Under the pieces are notes generated by a model, which saw only the letters and a list, made by a program, of their open reading frames with translations, made no database searches and was not told the DNA's origin. 64,000 nt of DNA, taken from positions 51,484,716 through 51,548,715 of the forward strand of contig NC_084833.1 in the NCBI RefSeq assembly GCF_033115175.1, given 5' to 3'. This document shows positions 24,241-36,475 of the stretch, piece by piece. This DNA comes from Lepus europaeus (Eukaryota; Chordata; Mammalia; Lagomorpha; Leporidae). Numbering within the stretch: position 1 is the stretch's first letter; each line of letters starts with the position of its first letter. A program made the translations under genes and the position numbers.

Positions 24241-24500
24241 GGGTTTTCCTCTCTTGGAAGCCCCTCTCCATGCTGCTCTGGCTGGAGGTCCTTGATTCTA
24301 ATAAATACTTTTTAATCTCTTTGCCGTTTGCTTGGAAATTCTTCTTCCATGTGAGACAAAGAACGGAGGTAACAATAATTTCTCCACCACCGTTTTCCTG
24401 TAACATTTTTGCTGCCGTGACTCGGATAGCAACTCCAACATGACGTGGACCCAACGTCGGATCATCCCGCCAGACCGGTGAGTGCGGACTGCCGTCACTT
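24241..24500 (+). mobile_element. Endogenous gammaretrovirus-like LTR end, primer binding site and leader
   Basis: AATAAA at about 24300 and an LTR-like 3' end CTGTAACA (to 24405) are followed after four bases by TGCTGCCGTGACTCGGAT (24410-24427). That matches the tRNA-His primer binding site used by HERV-H-like class I elements with one mismatch. A strong donor CG|GTGAGT follows at 24477/24478, where retroviral leaders carry the major splice donor. Downstream sequence to about 26,250 may be leader or internal remnant, but I found no intact gag, pol or env. Confidence 0.6.
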
Positions 24501-25779
24501 TTTTTTCGGAGAGCCTTTCTCTCCACAGTAACTCGCATTTTTCTCAAAACATGGGTCCTTGTGAGCCAGTTAAAAGTGATTAGCGCGGCTGCCAGTCTTA
24601 AGACTCAGGGGTGAGGCTTGCTGACTAAGGCCAGATCAATCCCCTGGAGCTGGGCCTCTATCCTAACACCTCCTCTCCCTCTTGTGTGAATCAGCCCTTC
24701 GCGTGAGACTGGAAGAAGGCCTAGAGACAACTGATGGATGCTGGCTGGGGCTACACTCCAGTATTCTCAGAAGGTCTCCTGGCTGGGCACCAGGCTCCCA
24801 CTGCCGGAATGGTGTTGGGCCGAGAAACGCAGTTTCCAGCCAGGAGCCAGTCGCCTGCCCTTCTGGAGTCCTCACGAGCTGGAAAGCCAGAGGCTCCACT
24901 CTTCTTGCTCCTCATCTCAGCTCTGGGAATGTTGGGCTGCCCCAACTCCTTTCACAGGGATCGACCCTAGACCTGGGAAAAAGGCTTGTAGTAACCTGCA
25001 ATTCAGGCCACGGCCACTCTCTGGTGTTTTTCAAGGACTCCCTTACTGAACACCAGATCCCAATGGCGCGTTAGAATGTTGGCTGAAAACTACATTCTGT
25101 TCTTCCTTCCCGGAGGTTAATCTGTCGGTGAGACTGGGCGCAGCCTGGTGTGAGGCCATGGGCTCCCGGCGCCATGCCTCACTTTACCCCATATCTTGAC
25201 AGATCTCTCTCTCTGCTTCTCCAAATGCTTTCTGTAACTCTTCAAGTCTCCACAGCTCCTACCTGGTCTCATTAGTGGGTATTTCCTAGAGATTTCATAT
25301 GTTAGTTGTGGGTTAAAGCCTAACCATCTCCTCTGCAGACAGGCGGTCTGTCCATCTAGACTGCATTAGCTGCAGTCCCCACGTGGCATAGACGAGTCTC
25401 AGCATGTCTCTCACATCCCACTCCCCCTTCCTTCTCCAGTCTGCCCTTTTGTGGCCCCACTGGGTCCCCACCGTCAGCTAGCTCAGAGGAGTTTTACTGG
25501 GGAGAATTATTCCCCCACTCTGCTTCTTTGTGACTTCACCTGCAGAGTCTCCAATGTAGGTGGTAGCCAGCGCTGGTACTCCAGCTTACAAACACCTCTG
25601 CTAAGGCTCTCGCCATGAAAGCTCATTGTCGAAATCAGGCCTATTTGACCAGAATCAAGGAGAGGCATAGAACTACTATTTTTCCTTATGTATAAGAACA
25701 AGCTACAGTACATATTTGACCAGGCAGAGGCCCAGTCTAGTACACCACCAGTAAGGGAACCGATCACTCCCCACGTGTG

Positions 25780-26250
25780 CTATTCTGACAAATATATACC
25801 CTAAGCTACAGGCATGGAAGGCTGAGTGAAGAGTGGGTGACACGTGCTAGCCCCACTCTCACCTTCCTCCCTTCCCTGTGGGCTTCAGTGCATGTCTGGA
25901 CGCCACAGGCAGTGAGACAGTTTTGAGATGTCTCAAACTCAGGAGACGTAAGACCTGAAGTACGCTTCTGTTTTTATGCTCTCATTCCAGCCAGGAGGGA
26001 AACCATCTACTTTTATTTCTTTGACCCGTGAGCTTACGTCATTTTCTACACCACTACCTGGCCAGTTTACAAGGTAGAGGATGGAGAAGTTCGCTTAAGT
26101 GAGTTATAAAAAGTGCCAGCCCCTCTACGCTGATTCCCCGTCTCAGAACTCTGGCCTCTGTTTAACTGCATGTGATTAAATTCTTTTCGAGTGTCACAGA
26201 GCCCTTGGGTCTATTCAGTGAGCCACCAGGGTTCTTCTGTTATTGCCTGT
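25780..26250 (+). mobile_element. Possible second LTR-like segment
   Basis: GTTATAAAAAGTGCC (about 26104), a C-rich stretch and GATTAAATTCTTTTCGAG about 75 bp later look like an LTR TATA box and polyadenylation region. No matching partner LTR or primer binding site is visible, so it may be chance. Confidence 0.25.
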
Positions 26251-26269
26251 GACTGCTGATTTTAACCCC

Positions 26270-28380
26270 GGTGGAGGAGTTTGTTTGTTTGTATCAGGTG
26301 ACAGCTGGGCCCGTTTCTAGGCAAGAATCCAGGCCCAGTAACTTCAGGTGCTGTTGAATGCACATGGACTAATCCACAGGACGACTTCTTGAGACACGTC
26401 CCGACCTGCCTCCTCATCCCTGAGACTGGTTTGACTGACAGCCTCACTATTAGACATGCCCAGTGTTGTATTAGAGTGTAAGGTTATTATCTCTTTGCAA
26501 GGCCTCCAGTTTTTCTCTACCCTGCCCCTTTGTGGGCTCTTACAGGAGCCTTCTTGTAGTAACTGCCTTCTTCTACCACCTATCCGATTCTCCTTAGGAA
26601 TCTCTGGAGGGGCTGCCCACCTGCTCTGGTGGATGCCCTCTTCCATTAAACCTAACAATCTCCAGTGGACTGCCTGTCCCTGACACATGGCTCCCTAGCC
26701 TACAGTAACCCTTGAGACCCATCTTGCAGCTGCTAGACCTTTTGTTTCAGACGCAGTCCCAAGTAGCTGACTGCTGACTAGGCGTCAATGGCCTAAGGTA
26801 TCTTTTCTTTGAGTAAAATGAAAACAAGACTCAAATTCAATTAGAATCTAAAATGATGTCTTTGGTACATAGAATTTGATATAAATGTAACTTTGACCTT
26901 AATTCAGATAGAGGTATGATATAAAATCAACATCTTCAGTTATCTAGGTGTAATTGCTAAATGTGAATCAGGTAAAGCAAATGAGATAAATGTGTCTAAA
27001 TGTAAACTCTGGTACTCTTAGCACCCTACATATAATTCCATATGCTAACTAATTTAAGTTTTATTTACTTAATTCTTGGGATGACCAAAGACAGATTTTG
27101 TGCTCTGTTGAAGTTATCTATTGTATTCTCTTAATGTCTCTGTTAAGTTATAATTGTTTAAAAACAAAACAGCTTGTGTTGTTATCAGACATGAGATTTT
27201 CTTAATGAAAAAGGCCCAGAGGCCTAAAAGGGTTAAATGTTTGATAAAATCCTACAGGTGCTTTCAAAAATACTGTGTGGAATAAGCAAGTGCCTATTCT
27301 TGTTGGTTAATGAGTTTATAATTTTAAACATGGCTATTTAAAGCCTTTGTCATCCACAGTTTTGTATTCTCCAAACCTTAAAAAAATCAGTTTACTGCTC
27401 ATGAAGTTCAAACATTGTTGGTTCTGTGTTTAAATGTGTCCTTTCAGATTCCAAAGGACCTCTTTTTCCCTGACCTCTATTGTGTTCAACACTCCGGCAC
27501 AGTTCTGTAAGCAGATAAAGCCAATTATGTTCTACAGGTTCCAACTTTTAAAAGTATGGTTAATTAAGATCACTAAGAACAGAAAGTAATTCTAATTGGT
27601 TGATGGTAATAAAAAAAACCAGCTAAAGATCTTAGGAAACTGTTACTGAAGCTGCTTTATTGCTCTATCTTATATGTTATGTTACACGTGTACACATACT
27701 GTATGTCTACATGGGAAATGTCTTAATTGGCTTATAGATAAAACATCACTCAAATTCAAACTAAGTTAATCAAAGATGCCTTTGTGGTTCATGTGACCTA
27801 AATTTCTGTACCAGATGTTATAAATTTTTACATGTTTGCACTTGGGTTTGCTGGTCAAACAAGTTACACTTCTGTTAGATATTTAAGCAACGTTTCCAAA
27901 TATGTACACTATTATCTTGAAATTTGTAGAAGGCATTGGACCTTCAGGTAAATAATTTATAAGTTGTTACTTAACAGTTAAAATTGTTTGCTAGTTTTCA
28001 TTTGATATTGTTATTGTCAGTAAGCAATCTGGGGAGCCTACCTTGTTTCCTCATTTCTCTATTCTCTTAAAGACAGGAAGCTAATTCTATTCTGAAGAAC
28101 TCTCTAGAATGTACAATCTGATCTTTAGACCTTATAAAAGAGACAGCTAACATATTTCTGTAATAATAGCATAGCCAAAATGAGAACTTACATTATGATG
28201 CCATGGCTAGATTTACTTTGCCATGGGCACAGTAAACAGGCAAAACCTTTTTAACCAAAAGGAGAGTTTTACTAATGACTTAAAATTTAATAAATAAGGT
28301 GGTGATCACTTTTGACATAGCTTTTCTCATGGGATTGTCTACCTCAAAGATATTTCATATCTCCAAGGTTTAGCAATTAA
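26270..28380. other. AT-rich intergenic block, unassigned
   Basis: About 2 kb without a SINE. It could be the internal part of a decayed endogenous retrovirus or an old LINE; no conserved motif settles it. A weak resemblance exists between 26830-26890 and 27748-27805. Confidence 0.3.
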
Positions 28381-28575
28381 TAAAAATTACTAGAAATGTG
28401 AGGAACAGTAAGATGTGACCCATGACCAGGAACAAGAATTACAACACCAAAACAATTCAAAGAAACAGACCCAGAGAAGACATCAGTGTTGGAATTACCA
28501 GTCAAGGATTTTAAAACAGCTGTGTTCAAGATTTAAAGGAAAAGATAGACATAGGGAATCACTGTAAAGAAATGG

Positions 28576-28603
28576 AAAGCACACACACACACACACACAC
28601 AAA
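28576..28603 (+). repeat. (CA)n microsatellite
   Basis: About 13 CA units inside the L1 block. Confidence 0.9.
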
Positions 28604-28642
28604 AAAGAACCAAATGAACTACAAAGTATGAAATGCAATTTT

Positions 28643-28936
28643 TAAAAGATTCATTTACTTGAAAGGCAGAGTTACAGAAAGAGACGGAGTGAGAAGTTTT
28701 CCACCCCATGGTTCACTCCCTGGATGGCCAGAATGGCTGGGGCTGGGCCAGACCAAAGCCAGGAGCTTCTGGTTCTCCTGGGTGGGTACAGGGGCCCAAG
28801 CACTTGGGTCATTTTCTGCTTTCTCAGGCACATTAACAGGGAGCTGGACTGGAAGTGGAGCAGCTGGAACTTGAACTGACAGCCATGGGGGACGCCTCAG
28901 GCTGTGGCTTCACCCACTTTGCCACAGTGCCAGCCC
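28643..28936 (-). mobile_element. CSINE, reverse, inside the L1 block
   Basis: Flanked by TATGAAATGCAATTTT (28627-28642) and TATGAAATGCAGTTTT (28937-28952), a 16-bp duplication with one change. L1 sequence resumes on the right. Confidence 0.93.
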
Positions 28937-29520
28937 TATGAAATGCAGTTTTGCTGTATTGTCCTAACAGCAAACTGAGCACTACCAAAAAACTACCAGT
29001 AACTTGAAGACAGGTCAACAGAAATGATCCAAACTGAAGCATGAGGAGAAAAAGGACTAAAAAATTAAACACAGTCTCAATAACCTGTGATATAACATTA
29101 ACAGTACAATATATGTATATGTGGAATCCCAGAAGAAAAGAATAAGATTGGTATGGAAAAAACTCCTTTAAGAAATGGCGGAAATGTTCTAAATATGATG
29201 AACACCATAAACCCATGGACTCCAGCAGTCAGTCAGTAAAACCCAAGTGGTATCAACATTAAAACAACAATAAAAACCTTAACATATTCATCATGGTCAA
29301 ATTGCTGACATCAAAATAAAGCAGCAAGAGGACAGAGACACATTACATTTAGGGGACCAAGGATAAGATTAATCATTGACTTCTTACAGGAAGCCATGGA
29401 AATAAAAATACAATAGAATAATGTATTGAGAGTGCTGAAGAAGAAAAAAAAAAAACTGTCAACCTGGAATTCTTTATTCAAGAAAAATATCCTTGGAATT
29501 CATCACCAGCAGACCTGTGC

Positions 29521-29605
29521 TTATATATATATATAATATATATATAATATATATTATAATATATATGTGCTTATATATATATTATATATATATAATATAT
29601 ATATT
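29521..29605. repeat. (TA)n microsatellite
   Basis: TA/AATA repeat with two copies of GTGCTTATATATAT, sitting within the L1 block. Confidence 0.95.
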
Positions 29606-29959
29606 CAGGCTGAAGGAAATGGCATCAGTTGGAAATATGGATTTGCCATGGAATTCTGGAGTCAAGGACACCAGAAACATTATTTTTTGTTTTTTAAATT
29701 CATTACAATAAAAACAGAGCAAGGAACTAACAATATATTGCAGTTGTATATAACATTTGGTAAAGTAAAAAAAAAAAAATTTGATAATAGTAGCCTGAAG
29801 AGATAAATGGAAATGCACTATTTCAAGGGTCTTACATGTTAAGTGGTAAAGAATTAATTCAAAGTGAACGGTGATGAATTAGTAAACTGGATTTAGCAGT
29901 ATATACAGAAGATAATATGCCATGACTCCCTTGGGTTTAACCCTACAAATGTGAGATTA

Positions 29960-30610
29960 TTTTAATACTTAAATTGGGCTAATTCACCATGTCCATGATT
30001 AAGAGGAGATAAAATAATAATGTTTCCTATTCTAAAACTGTCCCTTTCCATCATGACCAACTTTGGAAATGTTTTAATATTATAACATTTAGAGATGCCC
30101 AAGTTTCACAAAGGATAGCAGAAATATTGCATGCATGTCATGTTTCTGTCTTCCACATCCTTAGCAGACATCACTAAATAATCACACATCATTTTTCTGT
30201 TGACAACTTTTTGACCCTCAAAACTTTTCTCAACAGAGCTACCAGCTTAACTCTTTTTCTCAAGTAAATATTGTGATCTTTGGTTTGGACCTAGAGAATC
30301 AGAATTTGAAATAAAGCTTTATCAGAATTATAGGAGCAATAGTTTAATCTTGCTATCCTATATAAATTACTATTATAAATAATAGCAATGATCATGAAAA
30401 TAACAGTGAAACACTGCTAACAGCTGCCTATTTCCAGACTTTTTACAGAAGAAAAATTAACCACAACCTAGGTTTTTAGGTATTTTCACTTGAAAGCTTT
30501 CTGGATGCAGACTTGATGCCTAAATAGAAACTTGAAAAATGAGAAGAAACACAACTTTGCAGAGGGACATGATGACTAAGGCAAGAGAGAAACTGGAACT
30601 TTTAACTTTT
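29960..30610. other. AT-rich intergenic stretch, nothing recognised
   Basis: No gene or repeat identified. Confidence 0.4.
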
Positions 30611-30615
30611 TAATT

Positions 30616-30806
30616 TACGGGGTCAGCGTTGTGGCACCAGCATCCCACATGGGCAACGGCTCCAGTCTCAAGTACTCTACTTCTATTCCAGCTCCCTGCT
30701 AATGTGCCTGGGAAAGCAGTGGAAAACGGCCCAGCTCTAGCCTTTGCGGCCATTTGGAGCCTGACCCAGTGGATGGAAGATCTTGTCTCTTCCCCTCTTT
30801 CAAATC
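30616..30806 (+). mobile_element. Partial older SINE, forward
   Basis: GGGGTCAGCGTTGTGGCACC head and TGGATGGAAGATCTTGTCTC tail. It is interrupted in its tail by the next element. Confidence 0.75.
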
Positions 30807-30808
30807 TT

Positions 30809-31134
30809 TTTTTTTTTTTTTGAAAAGCAGAGTGGACAGTGAGAGGGAGAGACAGGGAGAAAGGTCTTCCTTGTCCATTGGTTCACCCCACAATGGCCGC
30901 TGTGGCCCGTGCACCACACTGATCTGAAGCCAGGAGCCAGGTGTTTCTCCTGGTCTCCATGCGGGTGCAGGGCCCAAGGACTTGGGCCATCCTCCACTGC
31001 ACTCCCGGGCCACAGCAGAGAGCTGGACTGGAAGAGGGGCAACCGGGACAGAATCCAGCACCCCGATCAGGACTAGAATCTGGGATGCGGGTGCCGCAGG
31101 CGGAGGATTAGCCTATTGAGCCGCAGCACCGGCC
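30809..31134 (-). mobile_element. CSINE2-type element, reverse, nested in the older SINE
   Basis: Flanked by CTCTTTCAAATCTT (30795-30808) and TCTCTTCAAATCTT (31135-31148). The remaining tail of the older SINE continues on the right. Confidence 0.9.
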
Positions 31135-31149
31135 TCTCTTCAAATCTTA

Positions 31150-31484
31150 AAAGAAAGATTTATTTATTTTTTGAAAGCCAGAGACACACAGAGAGACAAA
31201 GACAGAGACCAGTATCTTCCATCTGCTGGTTCACTACCCAGATGGCCTCAATGGCCAGGGCTGGGCCAGGCCAAAAACAGGAGCAAGGAACTTCATCCAG
31301 GTTTCCAATGTGGGTGCAGGGGCCCAGGGACTTGAACCACTTGGGTCATCCTCCACTGCTTCTCCCAGGCCACTAGCAGGGAGCTGGATTGGGAAGTGGA
31401 GCTGCTAGGATATGAACTGGTGCCCACATGGGATGCTGGTCTCACAAACAGCAGCTTTATCCACCATGCCACAACAACACTGGA
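31150..31484 (-). mobile_element. CSINE, reverse
   Basis: AGATTTATTTATTTTTTGAA start, GCTGGTTCACTACCCAGATG body, ending CACCATGCCACAACAACACT. Confidence 0.85.
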
Positions 31485-31929
31485 ACTTCAGTAGAATGAG
31501 AAGTGCTTGAGGCTTGAGTAGGGAAAATGTGAGATGGGAAGCTGATGTCTAGATCATCGTGAACCTTAGAAACAGTGCTGCGGACCTGATCCTGGGGGCA
31601 GTGTACAAGGAGGGAACCACTTAGTTACTGTCATACCCCAGGTAAGAGAAGTGTTGGCCTTCAGGTCCACAGTTGTAGTGGTGAATATGGGAGGAAATTC
31701 GCACACCCGTTAAGGGAATAGGATGGAAAACAAATGGTGACTGATGCAACATTCAGTGTAAGGAGCAGGACAATTCAAGACTGATTTCAAAGTTTCTAGC
31801 TCACCTGGACAAGAGAATCTGGGGAGAGAAAGAGGGACAAGTGGGAGAGAGAATTTCCATTCTGAAGTCTTCAGCAGTCTCTTCGGGATACACCTTAGGA
31901 TCATAGTGAGTAAAGGAGAGCATCATACT

Positions 31930-32302
31930 TTATTTAAAAAGATTTATTTATTTGAAAGGCAGAGTTACAGAGAGGCAGAGAGAGAGAGAAAGAGAGAGGG
32001 AGAAAGAGAGGGAGGGAGAGAAGGAGGGGAGAGAGAAAGAGAGAGATATTGAGATTCCGTCTTCCATCTACTGGTTCACTTTCCATGTCCAAAATGGCCA
32101 GAACTGGGCCGATCCGAAGCCAGGAGCCAGGAGCGTCTTCCGGGTCTCCCACGTGGATGCAGAGGCCCAAGGACTTGAGCCATCTACTACTTTCCCAGGC
32201 CACAGCAGAGAGCTGGATCAGAAGTACAGCAGCCAGGACTCAAATCAGTGCCCACATGGAACTGCAGGCGGCAGTTCACCCACTATACCACAGCACCAGC
32301 CC
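31930..32302 (-). mobile_element. CSINE, reverse, with purine-rich tail
   Basis: AGATTTATTTATTTGAAAGG, a long GA-rich segment (31976-32046), and head CCACAGCACCAGCCCC. Confidence 0.9.
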
Positions 32303-32339
32303 CACACTATACTGTTTTGATGATCTTAAAGGGAATAGT

Positions 32340-32550
32340 TATCAAACATTTACTAAATGCCACATATTTAATATTCATTTTATCATGTAGTCCTTCCAAC
32401 ACCCCTCCAGGTGCCCAGTTAGGTACTTTACAGATGTGAAACTGAGGCTCAGAATGATTTACTCCAGATCACTCAGCTGGTGAGAGGCAGTCAACTCATA
32501 CCTAGTCTCACAGCAAATGATACAATTTCCACTCTATAGTTCTGCTTCTC
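32340..32550 (+). repeat. MIR/L2-like fragment
   Basis: TTTACAGATGTGAAACTGAG, GCTCAGAATGATTTACTCCA and GATCACTCAGCTGGTGAGAG follow the MIR 3' core. Confidence 0.6.
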
Positions 32551-32604
32551 TGTCCTTCTGAAAGTTATTAAAGCATTCTTTTTAACGCTCTGGATGTTTT
32601 TCTT

Positions 32605-32896
32605 TCAAATTTTTAATCTGATTTGAGAGGCAGACACAGATAGAAAGATAAAACTTTTATCTGCTGGTTCAATCCCCAAATGCCCACAGTGGCCAGGTCA
32701 AAGCCAGGAGCCAGTACCTCAATCCAGGTCTCACTTGGCTGTCAGGGACTCAGCCGCCTGAGCCATCACGGGCTGCCTTCCAGGTTGTACATTAGCAGGA
32801 AGGTGGAGTCGGGAGTAGAGCCAAGACAAATCCAGATTCTCTGACCTGGGATGCAGGTGTCCCAAGCAGCAAGGGAACTGTGAGGCCCACCACCTG
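32605..32896 (-). mobile_element. Diverged older SINE, reverse
   Basis: TTTGAGAGGCAGACACAGAT, GCTGGTTCAATCCCCAAATG and AAGCCAGGAGCCAGTACCTC blocks; strongly diverged. Confidence 0.7.
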
Positions 32897-32899
32897 ACT

Positions 32900-33770
32900 T
32901 TATTATAGCATTTAAAGAATGTCCTCAGTAACCAGATACCTCTGCTCTGCAGTTGCACTGGCATAGTTAGTATGTTAAGAGATTCTGCTGTGGCATATTC
33001 ACTTACAAAAACAACAGAGTGTTTGTACTGAAGTGGCAGTGGAATTTGCTGACAAATGCTGAAGAATGGCAATTCTGCACATTGCTGTCATTGGCTTTTG
33101 TCTTAGCAGAAAAATGCTGACTTTTTTTTCCCTCAAGGGTGGCAAAGACTTTGTTGAAAAAGGTTTGGATGGTTCTTGAATTTCCCGAGTAGGGAAAGTC
33201 ACCCACAAGTCTTGTTATAAAGACAAATGCCTGGTCCCCATCCCAGTTTTCAGAAACACAAAGTTCAACAGGGCCCAGTGATTTCTGTGCTTCAGATAAT
33301 CCTGTTACAAGCTACTGGCTTGAGACAGGGAAAAGCAAACCTGCAACCTCACCAGGACCATGGGGAGAGAATTTTTAAAACTCTGGGCTTCTCTCTAGAA
33401 CTTACTCAGCAGAAACTCCAGTCAGTCCTCGAACTTATAACCTCTACAGCTGCCCTGCTTATTTTCATCACTGGCCAGGAAGGGAACCGCAGTTTGGGAA
33501 TTATCTGGAATGAGCCCTGCACTTGTGGTAGTCTATAGGTTGCGGAGATCTGTATCATCCAAAAACACACTGCATTTGTAGCAGGAGCTTTATTAACTTA
33601 CAACCTAATTCTTCAAGAAGCCTAGCGAGGCTGTCAAGGATTTGAGCTCAGAGAAATTACCCAACTTAAGTAAGAATAAGCACAGTATTTGGTCATTTTT
33701 TTTCCAGATTTTTTTTTTTTTTACTATTATTTGTATTTCAGGAAAGAATTCCCCACCTCTTAAATTCCTT
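32900..33770. other. Intergenic stretch, nothing recognised
   Basis: Overlapping minus-strand frames near 33000-33208 match nothing I recognise. Confidence 0.4.
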
Positions 33771-33774
33771 CTGA

Positions 33775-34106
33775 TTGGCCGGCGCCGTGGCTCAATAGGC
33801 TAATCCTCCACCTTGTGGCACCGGCACACCGAGTTCTAGTCCCAGTCGGGGCACCGGATTCTGTCCCGGTTGCCCCTCTTCCAGGCCAGCTCTCTGCTGT
33901 GGCCCGGGAGTAAAGTGGAGGATGGCCCAAGTCCTTGGGCCCTGCACCCACATGGGAGACCAGGAGAAGCACCTGGCTCCTGCCTTCGGATCAGCGCAGT
34001 GCGCCGGCCGCAGCGGCCATTGGAGGGTGAACCAATGGCAAAAAGGAAGACCTTTCTCTCTGTCTCTCTCTCACTGTCCACTCTGCCTGTCAAAAAAAAG
34101 AAGAAA
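33775..34106 (+). mobile_element. Young CSINE2-type element, forward
   Basis: GGCCGGCGCCGTGGCTCAAT head and A-rich tail. A perfect 13-bp duplication AAATTCCTTCTGA lies at 33762-33774 and 34107-34119. Confidence 0.96.
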
Positions 34107-34119
34107 AAATTCCTTCTGA

Positions 34120-36300
34120 AAGTCACTGATGTTTGCTGAGTTACCTGGCAAATAAAAAGAAGAGAAGGGTCTAGAAACCTACAAGGGTCAGTGATACAAT
34201 GGGAGTCAGGCTAGATTGGGCAATGGAGTACATGCTTGGTTATCCCCCAGCAGAAGTCCTCTGTGTATATGTACTCACTGGCAGGACAATCAGCACAATC
34301 CCCAGGCAGAATTGGCCAGGTGATCCTGGAGAGCTCACTGCAGCTGGGAAGGGAGAGTTCAACAGAGAAGCCAATAAGGGAGGATCAAGCAAAGGTGACA
34401 AAGGGCATAGTAGCAGTGGGGTGGCCCAATAAGCAACAAGTGGTTTTGAAGAGATGAGGCTAGGTTGGCTTGTACCACAGACCCAGGCTTTGTGAGGTGG
34501 TCCCAAAACTAGTTTTAGAACGTTCCAAAGTCAACATTTTCCCCAAATAAGAGATTTTCCCGTGGATTATTTTTCTCTACTAACAGAAAAAAAAAATAGT
34601 TTCTTCATGATATAAGGAGCTGCTCCTTCTCCTCCTAACAGAGAGCCTGTCTCCGTAGCACCAGGGAGGATATGTGGATACTCAGGACCCACATACTGAC
34701 GTATCTACAGGAAACTTGTCCATTTGTTCCCTTGCTGACCAGAACTGACAGTCCGTTACACCAAAGTATGGCTATGAACAATGTACATGAAGGTAAAGGG
34801 TACCTGGCAATACAGAAGTAGCAGGGTGTTCCTCCCACGGTATCAGAACTGAAACTACACAATGAGGGAACTGAGGGTTGCAGTTTGGTGGATGTTGAAA
34901 AGTGGGCACTTCTTACAGTGCACTGAGTATGGTTTCCTGCATCAGAGGGAGGGGAGAAAACTCAAAACTGGCCCAGGCCTACAAGATCCACTCTGGCACG
35001 TTCAGGGAGAGGGCAGGAGATACAGACAAATCAAAAGTGTTCCAAAGAGCTTTGCACTGTGCTCTGTCGGTGTCCAGGCATGTTAGCACTACTAAGCGAG
35101 GCAGACTCAGAACACTTACCGACATACAAGCAACCAACTTGTCCTTCATCTAGAAAAGCAGATTTCTTAGTTATGTGTCTGCATAAAGGAAAATTCTGGT
35201 GGTGTACAGACATCAGGGTTTGGATAACAGCCAGCCAATGCATGCTTACTGAAAGAAAAGGCTTTATCAAGTCTTTATGAACGGAACTTTATTGACATTA
35301 ACTTTATTAACATAACTTTCATACCCTCTTGGCAAAGTCTTCTTGGATGCAAAATCTCCTATCTGCTATAAGCAGGGATCTCAACCCTATAGCTAACGGA
35401 CAAACTTCATTCCATTAGTAAAGTTCCAGCATTTACTGAATAACTACCCTGTCTGCTATGAGAACTCACAAATCAAACAAAGGGGATAACACAAATAGGT
35501 AGTTTCAACTTAATGCCAGTAGGTCAGAAAATTATTCTCATGGAGGTTAAAGCCAAAGAATCATAAACATTTCAGACTTCCTCAAACAAGACATTCTAAA
35601 ATTAGCAACATCTTCAATTGCCTGCAATATGCTATGGTAGTTAAACAGATCCCCATGGCAGAGACTCTAGAATTCAGCTTTAAGAACCAGAAATGCTTTC
35701 TCAAAGTTCCCAGAGAGTTGAGGCAATCTCAATGGGAGCTGGTTCTCTATAAACTCACACAGAGTCAGGGTGTGATCACACACACGGGATCCACTCACAC
35801 TCCTGGCTGGCTAGGTCATCAGCAAAAGGCTGGGTCAGCAACTGGTAAGTATGGAAATATTTAACAAGTACACCAAAACGTAACCAAAAAGGCCTGGGCC
35901 ATTTCAAGGACTTTGGAAGCCTAACAAGTGGTGGGTTGTTCCCTACTCACAAGACAATCACAAGCCAAAAAGACCAAATGAATGCACCCTGGCCCTTGAC
36001 TGGAGAAAGGACGTGTTTCTCTTTTTCTAGATTCCAAGCATCCTCATGTTTAAGTTACTTTAAAACAGAAACTTTGCTTCACTTAAAAACACTCAGGCCC
36101 ACTGGAGAAAATAAATATGCAATTAGGGACAAAAAGCTAGCTCATTTGTTACTCTACCACACGGCACTAACTTCCTTAATATCCTGTGTTACTTCTGCCA
36201 GTCCAGACCTGTTACTGTACATGTTGGTTTTCAGCTCTAAGTGGTAGCTTCTTGACCTCATCTCCAAATCCTGCATTGGGACCTTGCTGGTAGCTCTAGA
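34120..36300. other. Intergenic stretch, nothing recognised
   Basis: About 2.2 kb without a clear repeat. Two AATAAAGTT motifs on the minus strand lie at 35286-35293 and 35301-35308. Confidence 0.35.
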
Positions 36301-36305
36301 GATTA

Positions 36306-36475
36306 GTGGTTCTCTAACTGAAATGTGTACGAGAATCACCTGGGAAACCTGTTACAACAGACTGCAGGGCCCCACGCCAGAGTTTCTGACTCAGTAAGTC
36401 TGGAATGCCTGACTTCCCATGTGATGCCCATATGGACACTACTAGTTAGGAGCTGGCACGCTGAGAATCATGGAA
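36306..36475 (+). mobile_element. MER5A-like hAT DNA transposon fossil
   Basis: GTGGTTCTCTAACTGAAATG, GAGAATCACCTGGGAAACCT, GGGCCCCACGCCAGAGTTTC and TGACTCAGTAAGTCTGGAAT match the MER5A consensus order as I know it. Non-autonomous and decayed. Confidence 0.75.

Larger units (their letters stand above)
28385..29960 (+). mobile_element. L1M/HAL1-like LINE block, forward, split by a CSINE
   Basis: Phrases known from ORF1-type regions of old L1/HAL1 elements occur in order: AAAGAAACAGACCCAGAGAAG, GTCAAGGATTTTAAAACAGC, AAGAACCAAATGAAC, GACAGGTCAACAGAAATGAT, AATTCATCACCAGCAGACCT, and GGCTGAAGGAAATGGCATCA. Frames are broken throughout. Confidence 0.75.

Noticed and set aside
28833..29216. Hydrophobic 127-codon minus-strand frame
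   Set aside because: It lies across a CSINE and an L1M-like block in antisense; chance frame.
32999..33208. Two overlapping minus-strand frames with Ser/Lys-rich peptides
   Set aside because: Considered as a processed pseudogene or transposase relic, but no family match and two frames equally open.
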